Assembly: GCA_022376515.1 (NCBI GenBank)
Contig: WTXI01000158.1
Coordinates: 1-64,000, forward strand
DNA: 64,000 bases
Reading direction: 5' to 3'
From: Lactifluus volemus
Lineage: Eukaryota; Basidiomycota; Agaricomycetes; Russulales; Russulaceae
Below the pieces are notes generated by a model, which saw nothing but the letters and a program-made list of their open reading frames with translations, was not told the origin of the DNA and did not search any database. Shown piece by piece: positions 23,489 through 35,861 of this stretch (the first letter of the stretch is position 1; every line of letters starts with the position of its first letter). A program made the translations under genes and the position numbers.

Positions 23489-24385
23489 TTAGTGGGATTG
23501 CTACAATGTCTGTGAGTTGTTGGGTTTTGTCTGACGTATGAATATTGAACTGAGTTATTAGGGTTAGCGTAATCACTGCCAATTCGCGTTCGACTCATTT
23601 CATTTGCCTTGTTTTCAAAGTTGCCGTTTCCTCATCCACGTTCTCTCCACCATCCTCCGGATTCCAGTAATGACAGTGGACCACTGATGTAACATCAAGC
23701 CATACCCGTTTCCTGCGATGCCACCTCGGCTATGACCTCGGGATTGACTCTACCACGATGTTGTGCCGTCTCATGCCACCTATATTATCTCCGATTACCT
23801 GAACTACGCTCCGTGTATTCTATTTACGTTTCTGATTCAGCTTGCCTCATATCGCCTTCTGTCTCTAGATGTGTGATCTCGTGCCATTTATGTCGTCGTT
23901 CCCGCTGAACCGTTTCGGGCAGCGTGCTGTGTCCCTCACTACACAGAAATCTTATTTTTTTAGTTTCTTGGTTCTGTATCTTGGTCTTTATTATTGCTTT
24001 TACATCGTAATATCATACGGTTTATACCACAACATTCCTGTGTGGGCTCTCCGAGTCTGTACCCCCTTGTAAGTTATTATCACTTTACAAGTGCTTGAGT
24101 GGCTGTGCCGCTAATTCAGGACAAATAGGGAATATTAGTAAGCAGGCCCCTCTGTGTCAAGTTGCCCCCAACGTTTCTCTCCTTTGTTCGAAATACCCAC
24201 CAAGTCTGTGATAGATGCCAGGAACATTGAACGTTGAAAAGATGCAGAATAATGTGCACGCTTCTGCTGCAACCGGTCTGGACAACCATTGCATCGCGAC
24301 CTTGTTCGACTTGGGATTCATCACACTGGCAGGTGGGAAGGCCGTGAGAAATGGGCAATGAGTTAGGCATCTCGTCCCTGGGCAA

Positions 24386-24720
24386 GTGAGAGGGAAGAAA
24401 GGACAAGTTATCATCGCCGTTGCCATCAACGGCATACACACACATGCATCACAGCCGTCCGCAGGAACCGCGGTATCGACGACCTCACCGTGTCCACTAC
24501 CTCCCTCGTCGATCTCTTCCAACGGACTCCCGACACCGATCACGTCCGGAACGTCCACTCCCTGCTTCCCTCAACAGCAGCCAGGAGCAGCCGCTACAGC
24601 CACTACGCTCACCGCTCCAGCTCTCGGGCCCGCACCTGCTACGTCATCCGCGGCCGCCACCGCTACACCCGCTTTGCGCGGGTGGGACACCCTAGAGCAT
24701 GCATGTTGACGCAATTGGCC
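24386..24720 (+). other. Pro/Ser/Thr/Ala-rich open stretch before the conserved gene, copy A
   Basis: All three plus frames stay open for 90-107 codons with low-complexity composition (PLPPSS, AAATATTLTAP). The same stretch is present at 53811-54130. It could be 5' UTR or an N-terminal exon; no domain is visible. Confidence 0.35.
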
Positions 24721-26060
24721 CATTCCTGCCTCCTTTTGGAACTAGCCCCGGTCCTGGAGGCACTCCTGGCGCGACGGTCGAGTATTTGAGGGATTTGGTA
24801 CAGAAGCGCATCATCACGCTGACTTATATGCGGAACGTACATGATGGGTGCGTATTCGATCTTCCTCCTTTCTTTTATTTTTTTGTGCTGAATTCTGTTG
24901 TCTCACATAGGGCGGTGGTGGGCTGTGGTAGGCGAAGTCATTGGTTTGATACGATCATAGTGTCGCGCGTGGAACGAACTCGATCGGGTGTTCAATAATA
25001 CAGCGATGAAGAAGAGGTGCGTTCGTCCTCAGCTCCTTTTTTTGATCTGAAGGGTTGTACTGATGTGAACTGATAGCTGGCCCTGCGTGCCCCTCGCATA
25101 GAACCCATCGTTTTTCTGTCCTCGCCATGTCACTATCATCGCTCTTCGATGTCTCACAACCAACAGACTGTTTGCGCTCGGCGCTTAACATGCTCACAGA
25201 GTACGAGCAGGCCAAGGGAAGAAAACGACCGGCCAAAGATGGTATCCCCCGTCTTTTCTCTTCGGCATCTGACAAATCGTTTAATCACCGCTTGTGCATT
25301 GTGCATCGTCAGCGCCTCCGGAAACGTCAACAAAAACGGCATATGGGCGTAGGAGATTATACCCTGGATATGTCTGACACCTCGGATACCTATCTCACCA
25401 TTCAGCACATGGTACGTACCTGTCCGCTCCTCGCCGAGCCACCACGGGGCTGACTGAACCACAAAATCAACTTGCAGCCCTTCCCGCTAGACTATACCCA
25501 GAATCTGCTCTCGCTTCTGGACATCCTCTCCGCATTCTACGCCAAGCTCGCCAAACTCCTCGGGCCCTCGCCTGCGCCACAACTCATACTCGGTCTCTCG
25601 CATCCCCACCCAGGCGTTTCTTACCTCTTCCATAATCAGACGTCGGCAGACGAGTCACTCTGGAGCGTCGCCCTCGGTTCGACACCACTCGGCGGCACCG
25701 CGGGCCCAGTTGGTCACCCAGGTCCGTTGAACAGTCCCCCGCCGAGCTGGACGCCGGCGCTCGGCGAGCATGTGCTCAAAGTGGATGGAAAGTTCAAGGT
25801 GCGTTCCCCCTTTCGTTTTACGCGCGGATAGATACCCAAGATGTGCTGATATGGCAATTGGGTGAACTTTGGAACTACCCTTGCGCACGCAGAACATTAT
25901 TTCTGTGCTCCTCAAGGATCTTGACGTGTTTGCACGTAACAGCAACAAAGACGAGCTCGCGTCGCTCGACTCGCTCTTGCGTAATGTCGGTGGGTGGAGC
26001 GTCCCTGTGGGCAATGGCGACGAAGGACGGGCGACGTATGAATTTGATCCGGAGCAGTAG
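24699..26060 (+). pseudogene. Conserved agaricomycete protein of unknown function, copy A, frame-disrupted
   Basis: Exons at 24699-24847, 24932-25016, 25102-25241, 25313-25410, about 25477-25796 and 25893-26060 have good GT..AG borders. They read PFLPPFGTSPGPG, RIITLTYMRNVHDG, RSHWFDTIIVSR, ELDRVFNNTAMKK, SLSSLFDVSQPTD, YTQNLLSLLDILSAFYAKL, PHPGVSYLF, PSWTPALGEHVLKVDGKFK and VLLKDLDVFARN..KDELASLD. I know this order as a conserved but unnamed basidiomycete family. The frame slips between SRVER and ELDR (about 24978) and within 25210-25235. The start Met of copy B (AMDPF) is Ile here, leaving an upstream in-frame ATG. Both slips are shared with copy B. Confidence 0.65.
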
Positions 26061-26601
26061 TAATGCCCTGTCCTTTTTGGTGCGCAGTATTGGTTTTTTT
26101 TATTTTTATTTTTTTTCATTTTTTTTTTGGTTCGTACCTTCAAACATAGAGTTTGCTATGGAGATGGTGTATTCCTGAGTGTTCGTTGACTCTTATTACT
26201 CCTTCCGGTTCATTGTCCTGTTCTATACTAAAATGTACCTCGACTTCATGATACACTTTTTGTTTGGAAGATAGTCCTGGGAGAAGGTGCTTATGTCACC
26301 TTGCGCGGTGTGATAAACTTCCGCGGCACCCTTTCACACGGGGCGTTATTAATAATAACTTGATACAGGACACGAGGGCGATGATACAACAGTAAAAACA
26401 AAGTCAAAAGACTAATACATGAATCCTCAGACGGGTAGTACCTTCCAGAGATACGGTGACCATCTAAATAAATAAACAATGAACATCTACTAACGTCACG
26501 AATGTAAAGGTAGGTGAATACAGTGGGTGAGATTCGATGGGAGGGAGGACGGGAAGGGAGGGGAGGGGAGGGATTTTTAGCGTCTCTGAGCACCTCGGTA
26601 C

Positions 26602-27069
26602 TCAGTCGTGAGAGGCTGACGGTATGTGGTATTCCTTATTATGGGCCTTTAACTTATCAGGACGACCCAAAGGCCACGTAAACCATGGGCACTCCGGACA
26701 GGTTCTCGGCGGCATGTGTTTGTCTTTAAAGTGACGGCTCTGGGCCTTCTTCTGGGTGAAGCTGGCTTGACATCCAGGTTCGCTGCACATGCACCGTCCT
26801 GGCCCTTGGAGATCCTGGCCCTCCGCAGCAGCGGGTACATTCAACGCAATGGGAGAAGCGACCGCTGTGCCTTGGCCGGATGTTGCCGACGTCCCGCTCG
26901 AAATAGACAGCACGGGACCACCCACTGACACTGGCAACGTCGGTCCTGGGATGGGCGTCCCAAAAGAGGCGGCATCGGCAGTCGAATATGACGGTGTGAT
27001 GGTGTGAGTACTCGGGGGTGCTGAATGTCGTTGGTAAGGGAGAAATGATTCCCCCAACGCATTTGCCAA
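26602..27069 (-). pseudogene. C2H2 zinc-finger protein, copy A
   Basis: The frame ends with two C2H2 units: C-M-C-S-E-P-G-C followed by RHFKDKH, and CPECPWF followed by HNKEYH. The N-terminal part is Ser/Thr/Pro-rich with TPIPGPTLPV. This suggests a small nuclear DNA-binding regulator. In copy B the frame opens with an ATG about 33 codons upstream. Here the matching position has TAG instead of CAG just before the DQRNSYSTL segment, so the frame shown starts at a non-ATG codon. It may be a broken copy, or TTTAG may serve as an intron acceptor. Confidence 0.6.
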
Positions 27070-27442
27070 GGTCGAATACGAATTCCTTTGGTCAAACTAA
27101 ACAGTCATTCATTAACCTCCATCAATGATCAAAGGTTACGTAACAGCAAAGCTTACCCGTACTTCGGTATGAATGCTACGAAATGGATGGTGAGGTGTTG
27201 GAATGTGCTCAGAAGTCACGGGAGGCGTATCTCGGAGAGGGGGCATGACTGGGTTAAAAGAATTCATTCTCTCGCCAGACTCGGAGGGGTGCTCTAGAAA
27301 GTCTATCATTGGGAGTTATTATAGGCTGACAGACTCTGCATTTAACATCGGTGGCCAGGTGTTTGCCATGAGGAAAAAACAAACACGAGAAAGTCACATT
27401 CAAGTCACAAGTCATCAGCAAACCTGCACTAAACTTTTTTGG

Positions 27443-27464
27443 GCTTGCTCAAGCTTGAGCAAGC
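27443..27464. repeat. 22 bp perfect palindrome
   Basis: GCTTGCTCAAGCTTGAGCAAGC is its own reverse complement and is flanked by TTTTTTGG on the left and AAAAAAGG on the right. The matching place in copy B (about 57640) lacks this block, so it probably arrived in a small insertion. Confidence 0.7.
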
Positions 27465-29879
27465 AAAAAAGGACACAAAATAGCAAAAGTTCAAAAGTAA
27501 CCTAGAATTACCCCAAAAGTTGTTTCTGCTGTATTTTCAAAAGTAAAAAAAGGGGAAAATACAGTGATTTTACAGGCATTCTGTGGCACAAATTCAAGTT
27601 TGCTGATGAAGAACATGAGTGAAGCATTGGGTGGAGGTCTTTTCATGAAACTATGATGGTCAAGGAGAACTACGAGAATCAGATGCGCCAGCGGACAACC
27701 CAAAGTTTGGCACGGTGCCGTCAGATCTCCGTGGTGCCAGATTTACCAAATATCATAACTTAATTTGATGGAGAAGCAGATTTTAAGTTATCGGCTAACG
27801 AGCAGGTGTTGAAGCAGCCCCAGGAGTGTGCCTGTTCGAACACCTCTTAGGACCGATCGCAACGGCAGCAGGGCTATGACAGATGGTTCAGGAGTCAAGG
27901 CCACATAATATGACGACTTACTATACTGTACACTCCGACCCATATTGACATGGCCGGGGGTATTACATCGCACTCAGCAATCTGTACAGGTTCACTCACT
28001 GTCTCACGCCATCGTAGCCCAAAGGGGATAGCGAAAAAGCAGCTGGACCGCATTTGACTGCGGGCGAGGAGATGAGGGGTGGAAAAGGTTTATCACCAGT
28101 TTAACGGACCTTGATTTATCAAACATGGCACGGGTGGCACAGGCTGACATGGGAAGCATATCATCACCTTTGAAGACACGTGGTAATGGAGCATCGATAC
28201 TTCTCATAGCTGAGCTTTTTTTTAGAAAATCATTGGTTGGGAGAGGCAAACTGGACAAAAAAAAATCGAAGCGGAGAAATGAGTTTAAATTCTTGAGTTT
28301 GCTGATGAACTGTGGGAGGGTTTGAGCCCCGACGATGACTAGCTCTCTGGGACATGAAAGCTACCAAAAACCACTTCGCCCTCCGTTCGCCCTACTTCGG
28401 TGCTATGAACGATGTTAGAGATACACAGAAAGATCAGGTAAATATATACACAAACTGAACGACAAGTGATCTCGTGTGTATAAGGTGTCATATGCGGTGG
28501 GAGCCTCTTCCTTTGCACAATAGAGGATATTGAATCGTATACGATCACGATTCGAGCAACCATGCAATGTAGCGAAAACCTGCAGACGAATCTACAGGCA
28601 TCAACCCATGCGAAGTAAGCATAACCGCATAGGGTACTGTGCGCAAGGGGGGACATCACGAAATGGAACATCCACGACCACGCTGCGCCACGGGGTGGAA
28701 TGACTGATACATTTTGTTGGCAGGACTCAGGAGTGCAGGACGTCGATAACTTTGGCACTATAGAAAAAAAAGTAAAGTCAAAGGAGCCGCATGAACACGA
28801 TCTTGTGAAGAGAAATGAGACACTCATGTAACCAAGAGTCTGTAATCCTGAAAGGAACGTGGAAGTAGGAATCAATTGTTGTCCATAGTGTGCTTGGCAT
28901 CACGGGGCCGAACACCCTGAAATGTGAAAGAGGAAATGGGTCCTTTTGGTCATTCCAGGGTTAAATGATACACGAGGACGCCTCATGCTTCTGCCGTGCC
29001 ATTGGCACCACATCAAGGTTTGGCGCTGCATTCGCAAAGCCTTCAAGTTCTCTCCATCCCCCCGGCCCTTGGCACCTTTTCGTTTCCGTAGTATTTCATA
29101 TTGTACTGCATCGTCCAGTCTTTTGTCGTGACGATGCGTAAACGAGGGCATCGGTCAAGGAATGCGGACTATGGCAGGAAAGTTGACAAATTGGGAGGGT
29201 AGATGAGATCAATGAGAGCTAATCCTCTTCCTGAGGTGTTCCGCATATGAAAAAAAAAGAAAAAAGAGGGGGAAACATACCTTAGGACCGCAGATCCAAG
29301 GCCTATGCCGAGTGGGGACACACAATTTCGACGTCGTGGGTACTAGTAGAGGACAAATAAGTATGCACTCTGTGACACAAGCAAGGTCGATGTCAACATG
29401 GTCGGCATTTCTAGTGGGGAACACCAGCAAGAAATGATGGTAAATTGGCGGTTGAAACCTGTGGTTGACATCTCCAACAGTAAATCGTTGAATCTTGCAC
29501 CGCACCCAGACATTATCTTTGCAGGTGGGTGGGTTTGGTGTTACGGTCTGGAAGAGTGGTCCTGAATGGGGACGACTTGACCACAGGACAGCCATGCAGG
29601 GAAAATCTCGCCTTGATAATTTCTCTGGCTTATAGTTACATTAAACGGGGGTGGGAGTCTACATCGCGACGTCCCCGAAGTTCAAGTTGAACCCTAGCGA
29701 GCGCTGGATTTTGGGGTGGTAGGCACCGACTCCCCTATTATGGAAGACCCGCCTCGACGTCGGGCCTGCAATACGTACAGCACTTTTTCTCAACGACCCA
29801 CTCTTGGTCCGTTCCCCTATATTCAAACGCCTCTCAGCACGAATCTTCTAATTTCTAATTTTAGACTGGCGCACCCTTC

Positions 29880-30520
29880 TTCTGGCACATTTTCGGCACC
29901 CTCCGCTGCGCATCCCGACATCCATCAAATTGGGGCGTGCTGAGGCCAATCCTACAAGGTGTGTTTACGGAAGGCATCACTGTCCTGCCAAGCCTGGGAA
30001 TTCGGTGGCGCCACCCATCATTGTGAGATCGATGGAACATTTCTTTGAGGGGCTGGGGCTCGATTAGGATTCCCCGCGCGTACCGGTGCCCACGCTTCAC
30101 CTAACGTGTAGGTGGGATACATTTTTGCATTTGTGCGTGATTCGCTGACGAGAGCGATAAGCTAATCTACAAAAACGAATGATCTCTCTTTGGAGAGGAG
30201 GCAGGAAAAGGTGCTATATGGTGCCCCCTCACCTGGGTTGGCATTCCTTTGGATGATTGATGTGGCGGTAAAGAGCGAAACCTGAGCGCGGCCACTATAC
30301 AGTACAGTTATCCCTTGCATAGTATCCCACGGGAATGTTCGCGGCAGTTCGCTGGTGAGTTTGAAACTATTTCCCCCACATGATCTATGGCCAGCTACAA
30401 TCCACTTGCCCAGGCCCAACTCCACGTATAGTAGAAACTGACACATAAAATCATAACAGTGACGGTTATGGTTAATTCCATATAGTCTTATCGATAGACT
30501 TGTGAGGAACACACGTGGTT
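29880..30520. repeat. Diverged duplicate segment, unit 1
   Basis: Blocks such as GACATCCATCAAATTGGG, GATGGAACATTTCTTTGA, GACGAGAGCGATAAG, TTTGGAGAGGAGGC and ATAACAGTGACGGTTATGG recur in the same order in unit 2. The segment is non-coding as far as I can tell. Confidence 0.6.
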
Positions 30521-31679
30521 CGTCCGTAAATGCAGGGTCAGACCTCAGGCCTCAGGCTCAGTCCGCAATCTCTGACCTTTTAGAATGTGCCTTTGTGTAC
30601 CACCATTACCCCAATAACATGCCACGCTCTAGTAGCGTGGAATACACATGGAAGAGGTGTGTTTTCGTACAATTACCGGGGAGTTGGCAGGTTGGGGATC
30701 TGGGATCGCGAAACGACGCCCTGGCGGCAGTGTTAACTTCAAAAAAAAAAGAATAGATCGTGAATTCATTTCCTCTCTTGGTTGCGACGCGTTCTGCACT
30801 CATTCTTCCATTGCATCAATGGTCTCGCAACTTTCCGTCAATTTTTCATGATGAGAGTTGTGGATGAAATGAGCGTTTACTCCAAACAACGTCCGACGCA
30901 ATAGGGATGGTACGAAATTTCTCTTCTGATGATTTTCTCGACTCAAACTTGAAGCTTGAAGCCTTGTGGCTGCACTTCGCTCCACTTATACCTACTAGTA
31001 GCCCCCTACTCCTCCTGGGCGCGGAGACATCTCGATGCTTGAGATAAGTATATACCAATGTTGAATGTCACTGTAGTGGTGCAAGCGTTACACCTCACAT
31101 TAACATTAACTAAACGGAAAATTTGTAATAACTCTTCTTTTCGACCACGCCTGATCTTGCATGCATCACACGTGCAAATTATAAAACCATACAGTCTAAG
31201 GGGGAAGGAGAGATCTTTTTCTCGTGCCACACTCGGTTTATGGCAGTGCAATTGATTGTGGACCAATAGTGTCCCCATGTGGCATTTCACACTTATATTG
31301 AGTTATCAGAATCCTAAAATAAATATATGAGTTATTGATTTATTGAGGTGTGGCTTAGGCCGGGTATGGCTAACTCTCAGTTCTAACCCTCGGTGTTCCA
31401 GCGTACTTGCACATAAACTGTAGAGCCACGTGATCTAAGCCACAAATGAGCCGAGCCGAGCCGAGCCAGTGGCTCAGCCATTGGTTTTACGATACTGTTC
31501 AAGCTCGCTTTGAATTTACCAATTGTAGACAAGTCCACCCTGTCAAGCTGTTCCTAGGCATGTCACCAATAGGCCACTCTTCTGCGACACTCTGCTGCAC
31601 GTTTGCAGTCGCACCTCCTTATTGCACGTCAAAACCATGCAAACCACGCAATGTGCCAGTGATCTCCGCACTTCTGTGC

Positions 31680-32550
31680 ATGTCGACATCCACCAAGTTG
31701 GGTGCGGTGAAACCTAGTCATCTTTGTAGATGTGCTTACGAAGGCGTTGGACGTTTCCTGCTCTACCCTATCATCCCTAGGAACGAGGTGGCGCCCGCCG
31801 CCCGCTCCCCATCATAAAAGTCGATGGAACATTTCTTGAAGAGCTCGATTGGGGCAGAAGGCACACCCCACGCGGGTATCTGCGCAGCGCTCATGCTCGA
31901 AGGACCGAGTTCACCGCAGGGGGTTATTCTGTGAAAACCTCTCTTGTTTCAAGAGGGATACAATTCCGAGATGGCCCTCTTCTCCTTTACGATATTTACG
32001 TGTTAGGGACTGGACCATTCGGGCTTCGACATCCTATTGTCCTGCTACTTGTTGTGAACTTTGCCAATGTCTTTCCGCCCAGATACCCTGTATTTTGCTT
32101 TCGTGTGAGGTGGTGCGCCGACGAGAGCGATAAGTTAATGAAAAAGTGTGATTTGGAGAGGAGGCGCTGTGAATAGCTAGCTATTCGCTCATGCTATAAA
32201 TGTGCCTCCACCGTGACAGCATCTTCATACGCGAGTAGTTTGTATGATTGATGTATGGGTAGAGTGCGGTAAAAAAAAGGGAATCCTAAGCGGGCTGAGC
32301 TGGGCCACCGATGAATTAATGGCTACTGTCTCTACATCCTTCGGCGGGAATAGAGAGTTCGAATTATTGACTTTTATCCTCTGCACGATTCGCTATAGAA
32401 CGTCGATAGTACAAAGTAACCGAATCCATAATGTATTATCCACCCTACTATTTGGGCCTCCATTGGCACGTATTGGAGAACCTGATACACTGCCAGAAGA
32501 GCCATAACAGTGATAGTTACGGTCAATTCCACATATTGTGAGAACAACTT
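31680..32550. repeat. Diverged duplicate segment, unit 2
   Basis: It is colinear with unit 1 (GACATCCACCAAGTTGGG, GATGGAACATTTCTTGAA, GACGAGAGCGATAAG, TTTGGAGAGGAGGC, ATAACAGTGATAGTTACGG), about 1.8 kb downstream in the same orientation, with several insertions relative to unit 1. Confidence 0.6.
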
Positions 32551-33429
32551 GAAGTGTGCTATTGTTCGGACTCGCCTTTCGAAACATCACGGTCCCTTTG
32601 TGGACAATCGTTACAGTAATCGCAGCTAAGAGGATGAACAAACGCACAAGCATCTACTCCTTCTATATCTGATCTCTCACTTTACCTTCCGTGAGTCGGT
32701 ACTTGTATTGTAGATTACGTCTTGTTGCATGTTTGCAGGGACAATATAAACACCAATTCAAAAAAAAAAAAAAAAAACGCACAAGCATCGCCGTCACTCT
32801 CGGCTAGTGGCGCCGGGAGAGTCCGGGATTCGATGGTCATCGGAATGGGGACGCGCGTTCTGATCTCTTCCTGACGAAGTTCCGGGGCCTTGCGCACTTC
32901 AAATTCGCCAGCTGCTGCTGAACGCGCTGAACAGTGGTAATTCTGCCTCACCCCGAAGCTTTCCTCTGCTCTCCACTTGAAAAAGATACCTCCGATAACA
33001 TAACTTTTACTTGCAATTGCGCTTTATTATTGGCACGACCGATGCATGTATTTGGTTGAACTGCCCCACCACATGTTGACATCTCCTGGACAAGGGCCCC
33101 CAAATTTCCTTCAAGTTGGTTTTACCCCGTCTTTGGGCCACGTCACGTTTCCATCCCCTCCTCGCACATGGGAATGTGTAGATATCGGGAAATGCGTACA
33201 TGGACTTGCTCAGTGTGGTTTGCACACATAGGAGTTTGCCCTAGTAGCCCTGCCAGCTAAAATCGGGAGAACGGCGCTTAGCGCTGGCAAATGACAGCCA
33301 CGTGGCTCATCTTGGAGGCGATGTTATCGATCGATGCCGAAGTCGTGCTTTATGATTTGCATGAACACACCAGGAATGTAAGTCTCGGATTAAATTTCGG
33401 ACTTTCTTCACTTATAAATATAGCCTGAG

Positions 33430-34775
33430 ATAATCTTATTTTCATTTTACAGTCTCTGTTCTAGAGATCGAGAGCATCATTTGTCGTGCCTCTATTTCAT
33501 CCTTGGCGCGCCAATTGTCTCGAATACCTGACATCCTGGGGATTCAAGCACTACAGAGTGTCTAATTCGCGCGAACAGCTGGAAACATCGATAAATCACG
33601 TCTTGTGATGCGAGGATTCGCGTTTCATATTTCCATTCCTTGCAACTCATTCGATCGTTCATTACGAGCAATCATGAATTCCATTTCCGATCTCCCCGAA
33701 GACATTCAGAGTCGCTTCCACAACGAAGCTTTCATGTCGATATATCAAATTTCAGAAGACAGAATATTTGGAGGAAGCGATTTCCCATATGAGGACATAC
33801 TTTGGCGAGACTTGTCCGCAACGCCCCTTTTTATCACGTCTCTAGCCAACAAGTGGGTCAACTCATTATCGACCTTTCATCATTGCCATACCTATCTGCT
33901 TCTCCTGCCGATCCAAATTCTTCGATATCCTTCGATCAGTGATTGCAGCACCTTCGAGCACTTTACATCATGAAGAATATCACCGATAGAGCCGAGATCG
34001 AAGAGGCGATCAGGTACTGTCAACTGCTGCTCGTTCCACTTCTCCGTAATCCAAGTCCCACACTGGCACGTGCGCATGACGTCATATGAGCTGGCAAGTT
34101 CTTCTCTTCCCGTGCGTTCAAGGGGATAGTTACGTATCCGCCTCATGCTGTATCGACGCCGCGAAGACTTGGATAGTCATCGTCACCTCATAAACGTTAC
34201 CAACATGAGGCGGCACGTTATTTTGATCACCCTTCCGTCATAGATACCTATGAGAATGCCTTCTCGACTCTTTACTATGCACCTACACTCGAAATGCAGC
34301 ATTTTCGTATGTTGTCTCTACGCGTGAACTTTATGAGGAGCTGCCGTCGAGCTATGCATCATACCACATGCGTAGATTCTGACCAACTTCATGCGGACGA
34401 TCCGACTTTGGCAGCGAACTTCGTGGCGATTAATAAGAAACTCGAGAAAGTTACAATGTCTATGGTTCCATGCGGAAACATAGAAACAGAGGGTAGCAAA
34501 GTAGAGGAACTGGAGAATGGATCCATCAAGTCGTCTAGTAGTGAAGCAACAACAAGCTCATTTCACAGATCCGGGCTTTACCCGACTTGGGTAACTTCTT
34601 GGAGCCCCCATCGTTTGACGTTCTTCGCTCCATAGATTCATTAAAATTCCCGTTAGATCAACTATATAGTCTGTCAGTGGGCTGTAACAGAAAAGAACAA
34701 TCTAATGGCTTTGCGTTTCCTTTTTCTCAATGTTGTCTCTCCCACGTCAATGTCAATTATAGGCTCTAAGATGTT
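33430..34775 (+). pseudogene. TPR region of a TPR–CHAT protein, decayed
   Basis: Pieces in all three plus frames follow the family order seen in the TPR gene at 63.2 kb and in related proteins. An intron-like GTAAGT..TTTTACAG comes first, then SVLEIESII, SNSREQLETSINHV, KNITDRAEIEEAIRYCQLLL, DHPSVIDTYENAFSTLYYAP, LEMQHFRML, DPTLAANFVAINKKLEKVTM and LGNFLEPPSFDVLRS. TPR arrays in these proteins are the sensing or scaffold part in front of a CHAT peptidase. Frameshifts, stops and internal losses are frequent, and no CHAT domain follows. Confidence 0.7.
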
Positions 34776-35387
34776 GGTATGTAAGGAAGATAGAGGATGA
34801 ACTGAGTCCACATGTGAGAGGGCAAAGGCCATGGATCTTGTCAATACTATTGCACTCACCATCGGAGCTATTCTTGGGAGAATCGGGGTCAATATTTTTC
34901 AATTCCGTGTCCAAGTCATCCTCTGCGACAGAGATTTTGTAGAGGATGAGAGTGCTGGCGACAATAGATCGATGTTCGTCACCAAGGATGATGGAGCAGA
35001 GCAAAGGGAACCGTGCCGCTCCAACACAACTCGTGGGAGCGTGACTCGGGGTTGTCTAATGGTGTCTCCTTTCACTTAGGGGCTCTCTCTTAATTAATAG
35101 GTCCGTTCTCCTTGGACAAACCCTCCTTTTTCTCTGATGGCAAGCCCGAGTTGTTTATGAGGCAAGCGAACTTTTCCACGACATCGACCTTTGTCCAGGG
35201 CCAAGGAGAGGAGAGAATATCCGTAGAAGCATATCTCACTCAGAACGGAATCAACACGTCTTCAAAATTCGTGGCAGCCACGAGCAGAAGCGACTCGTCT
35301 GCATGATCAACTCGCGAGGGACTCTGGAGATGCTGATTTAGTGGCTAAAAGATGGAAGAAACTTGCGATTTACAGTGAGGTCATTCA
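34776..35387. other. Stretch between TPR remnant and DDE transposon
   Basis: Only short frames occur on either strand; none has a recognisable motif. It ends at the TA (35388-35389) that borders the DDE transposon. Confidence 0.5.
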
Positions 35388-35861
35388 TAAGGCAGCTCTC
35401 ATTCAGAACCAGCGTGATCACATGACTGTGACCAGCTGTGACACAACATCAATCTTATCGTGCCACACTGAATAAAATGGCATCTGCGCCGCGTTTTAAA
35501 GGTATTATAAAGTATGTACAGTAAGTACGAGGATATATGTAAAGCTGTGTACTAGTAAATGTGAATTAATTTTGGTGGGCGTTATCAAATTGTGCTAATA
35601 TATCATTGGGAATTGTTCTGTGTCCCCGATATTTCTTCGCTGCCCAAGCTGCTTGTGTTCCATTTAGCCCCAAGCGATAGGCATTCATGAACCGCATAGA
35701 ACGTGTTGAAAACCTGCCATCATGAGTCAGATAAGTCACAGATCATGATCATGCCAGCAATCGATATCGACATACCGACGCATCGAGATCACGGGCACTT
35801 CATCCAATGCCTGGACAACATTTCGTTCGAGATTGCCTTCTTTGGATGAAGGTGGGAATAT

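Larger units (their letters stand above)
23159..28110 (+). repeat. Segmental duplication, copy A (CHAT end – conserved gene – C2H2 gene)
   Basis: The order and sequence match 52655-58165: CHAT C-terminus, the spacer with TTATTAGGGTTAG, the conserved unnamed gene, the C2H2 zinc-finger gene and a trailing non-coding part (CACTCAGCAATCTG near 27971 and 58075). The copies differ by many substitutions and small indels, so the duplication is not recent. Copy A begins exactly at the Plavaka end. Confidence 0.85.
28111..33340. other. Long stretch without recognised gene
   Basis: Frames at 28339-28875 and 29209-29595 (minus) are the longest but have no recognisable motif. An internal duplication is described separately. 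A run of GAGCC units occurs at 31449-31470 and a long A-run at 32761-32777. I see no RNA gene. Confidence 0.5.
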
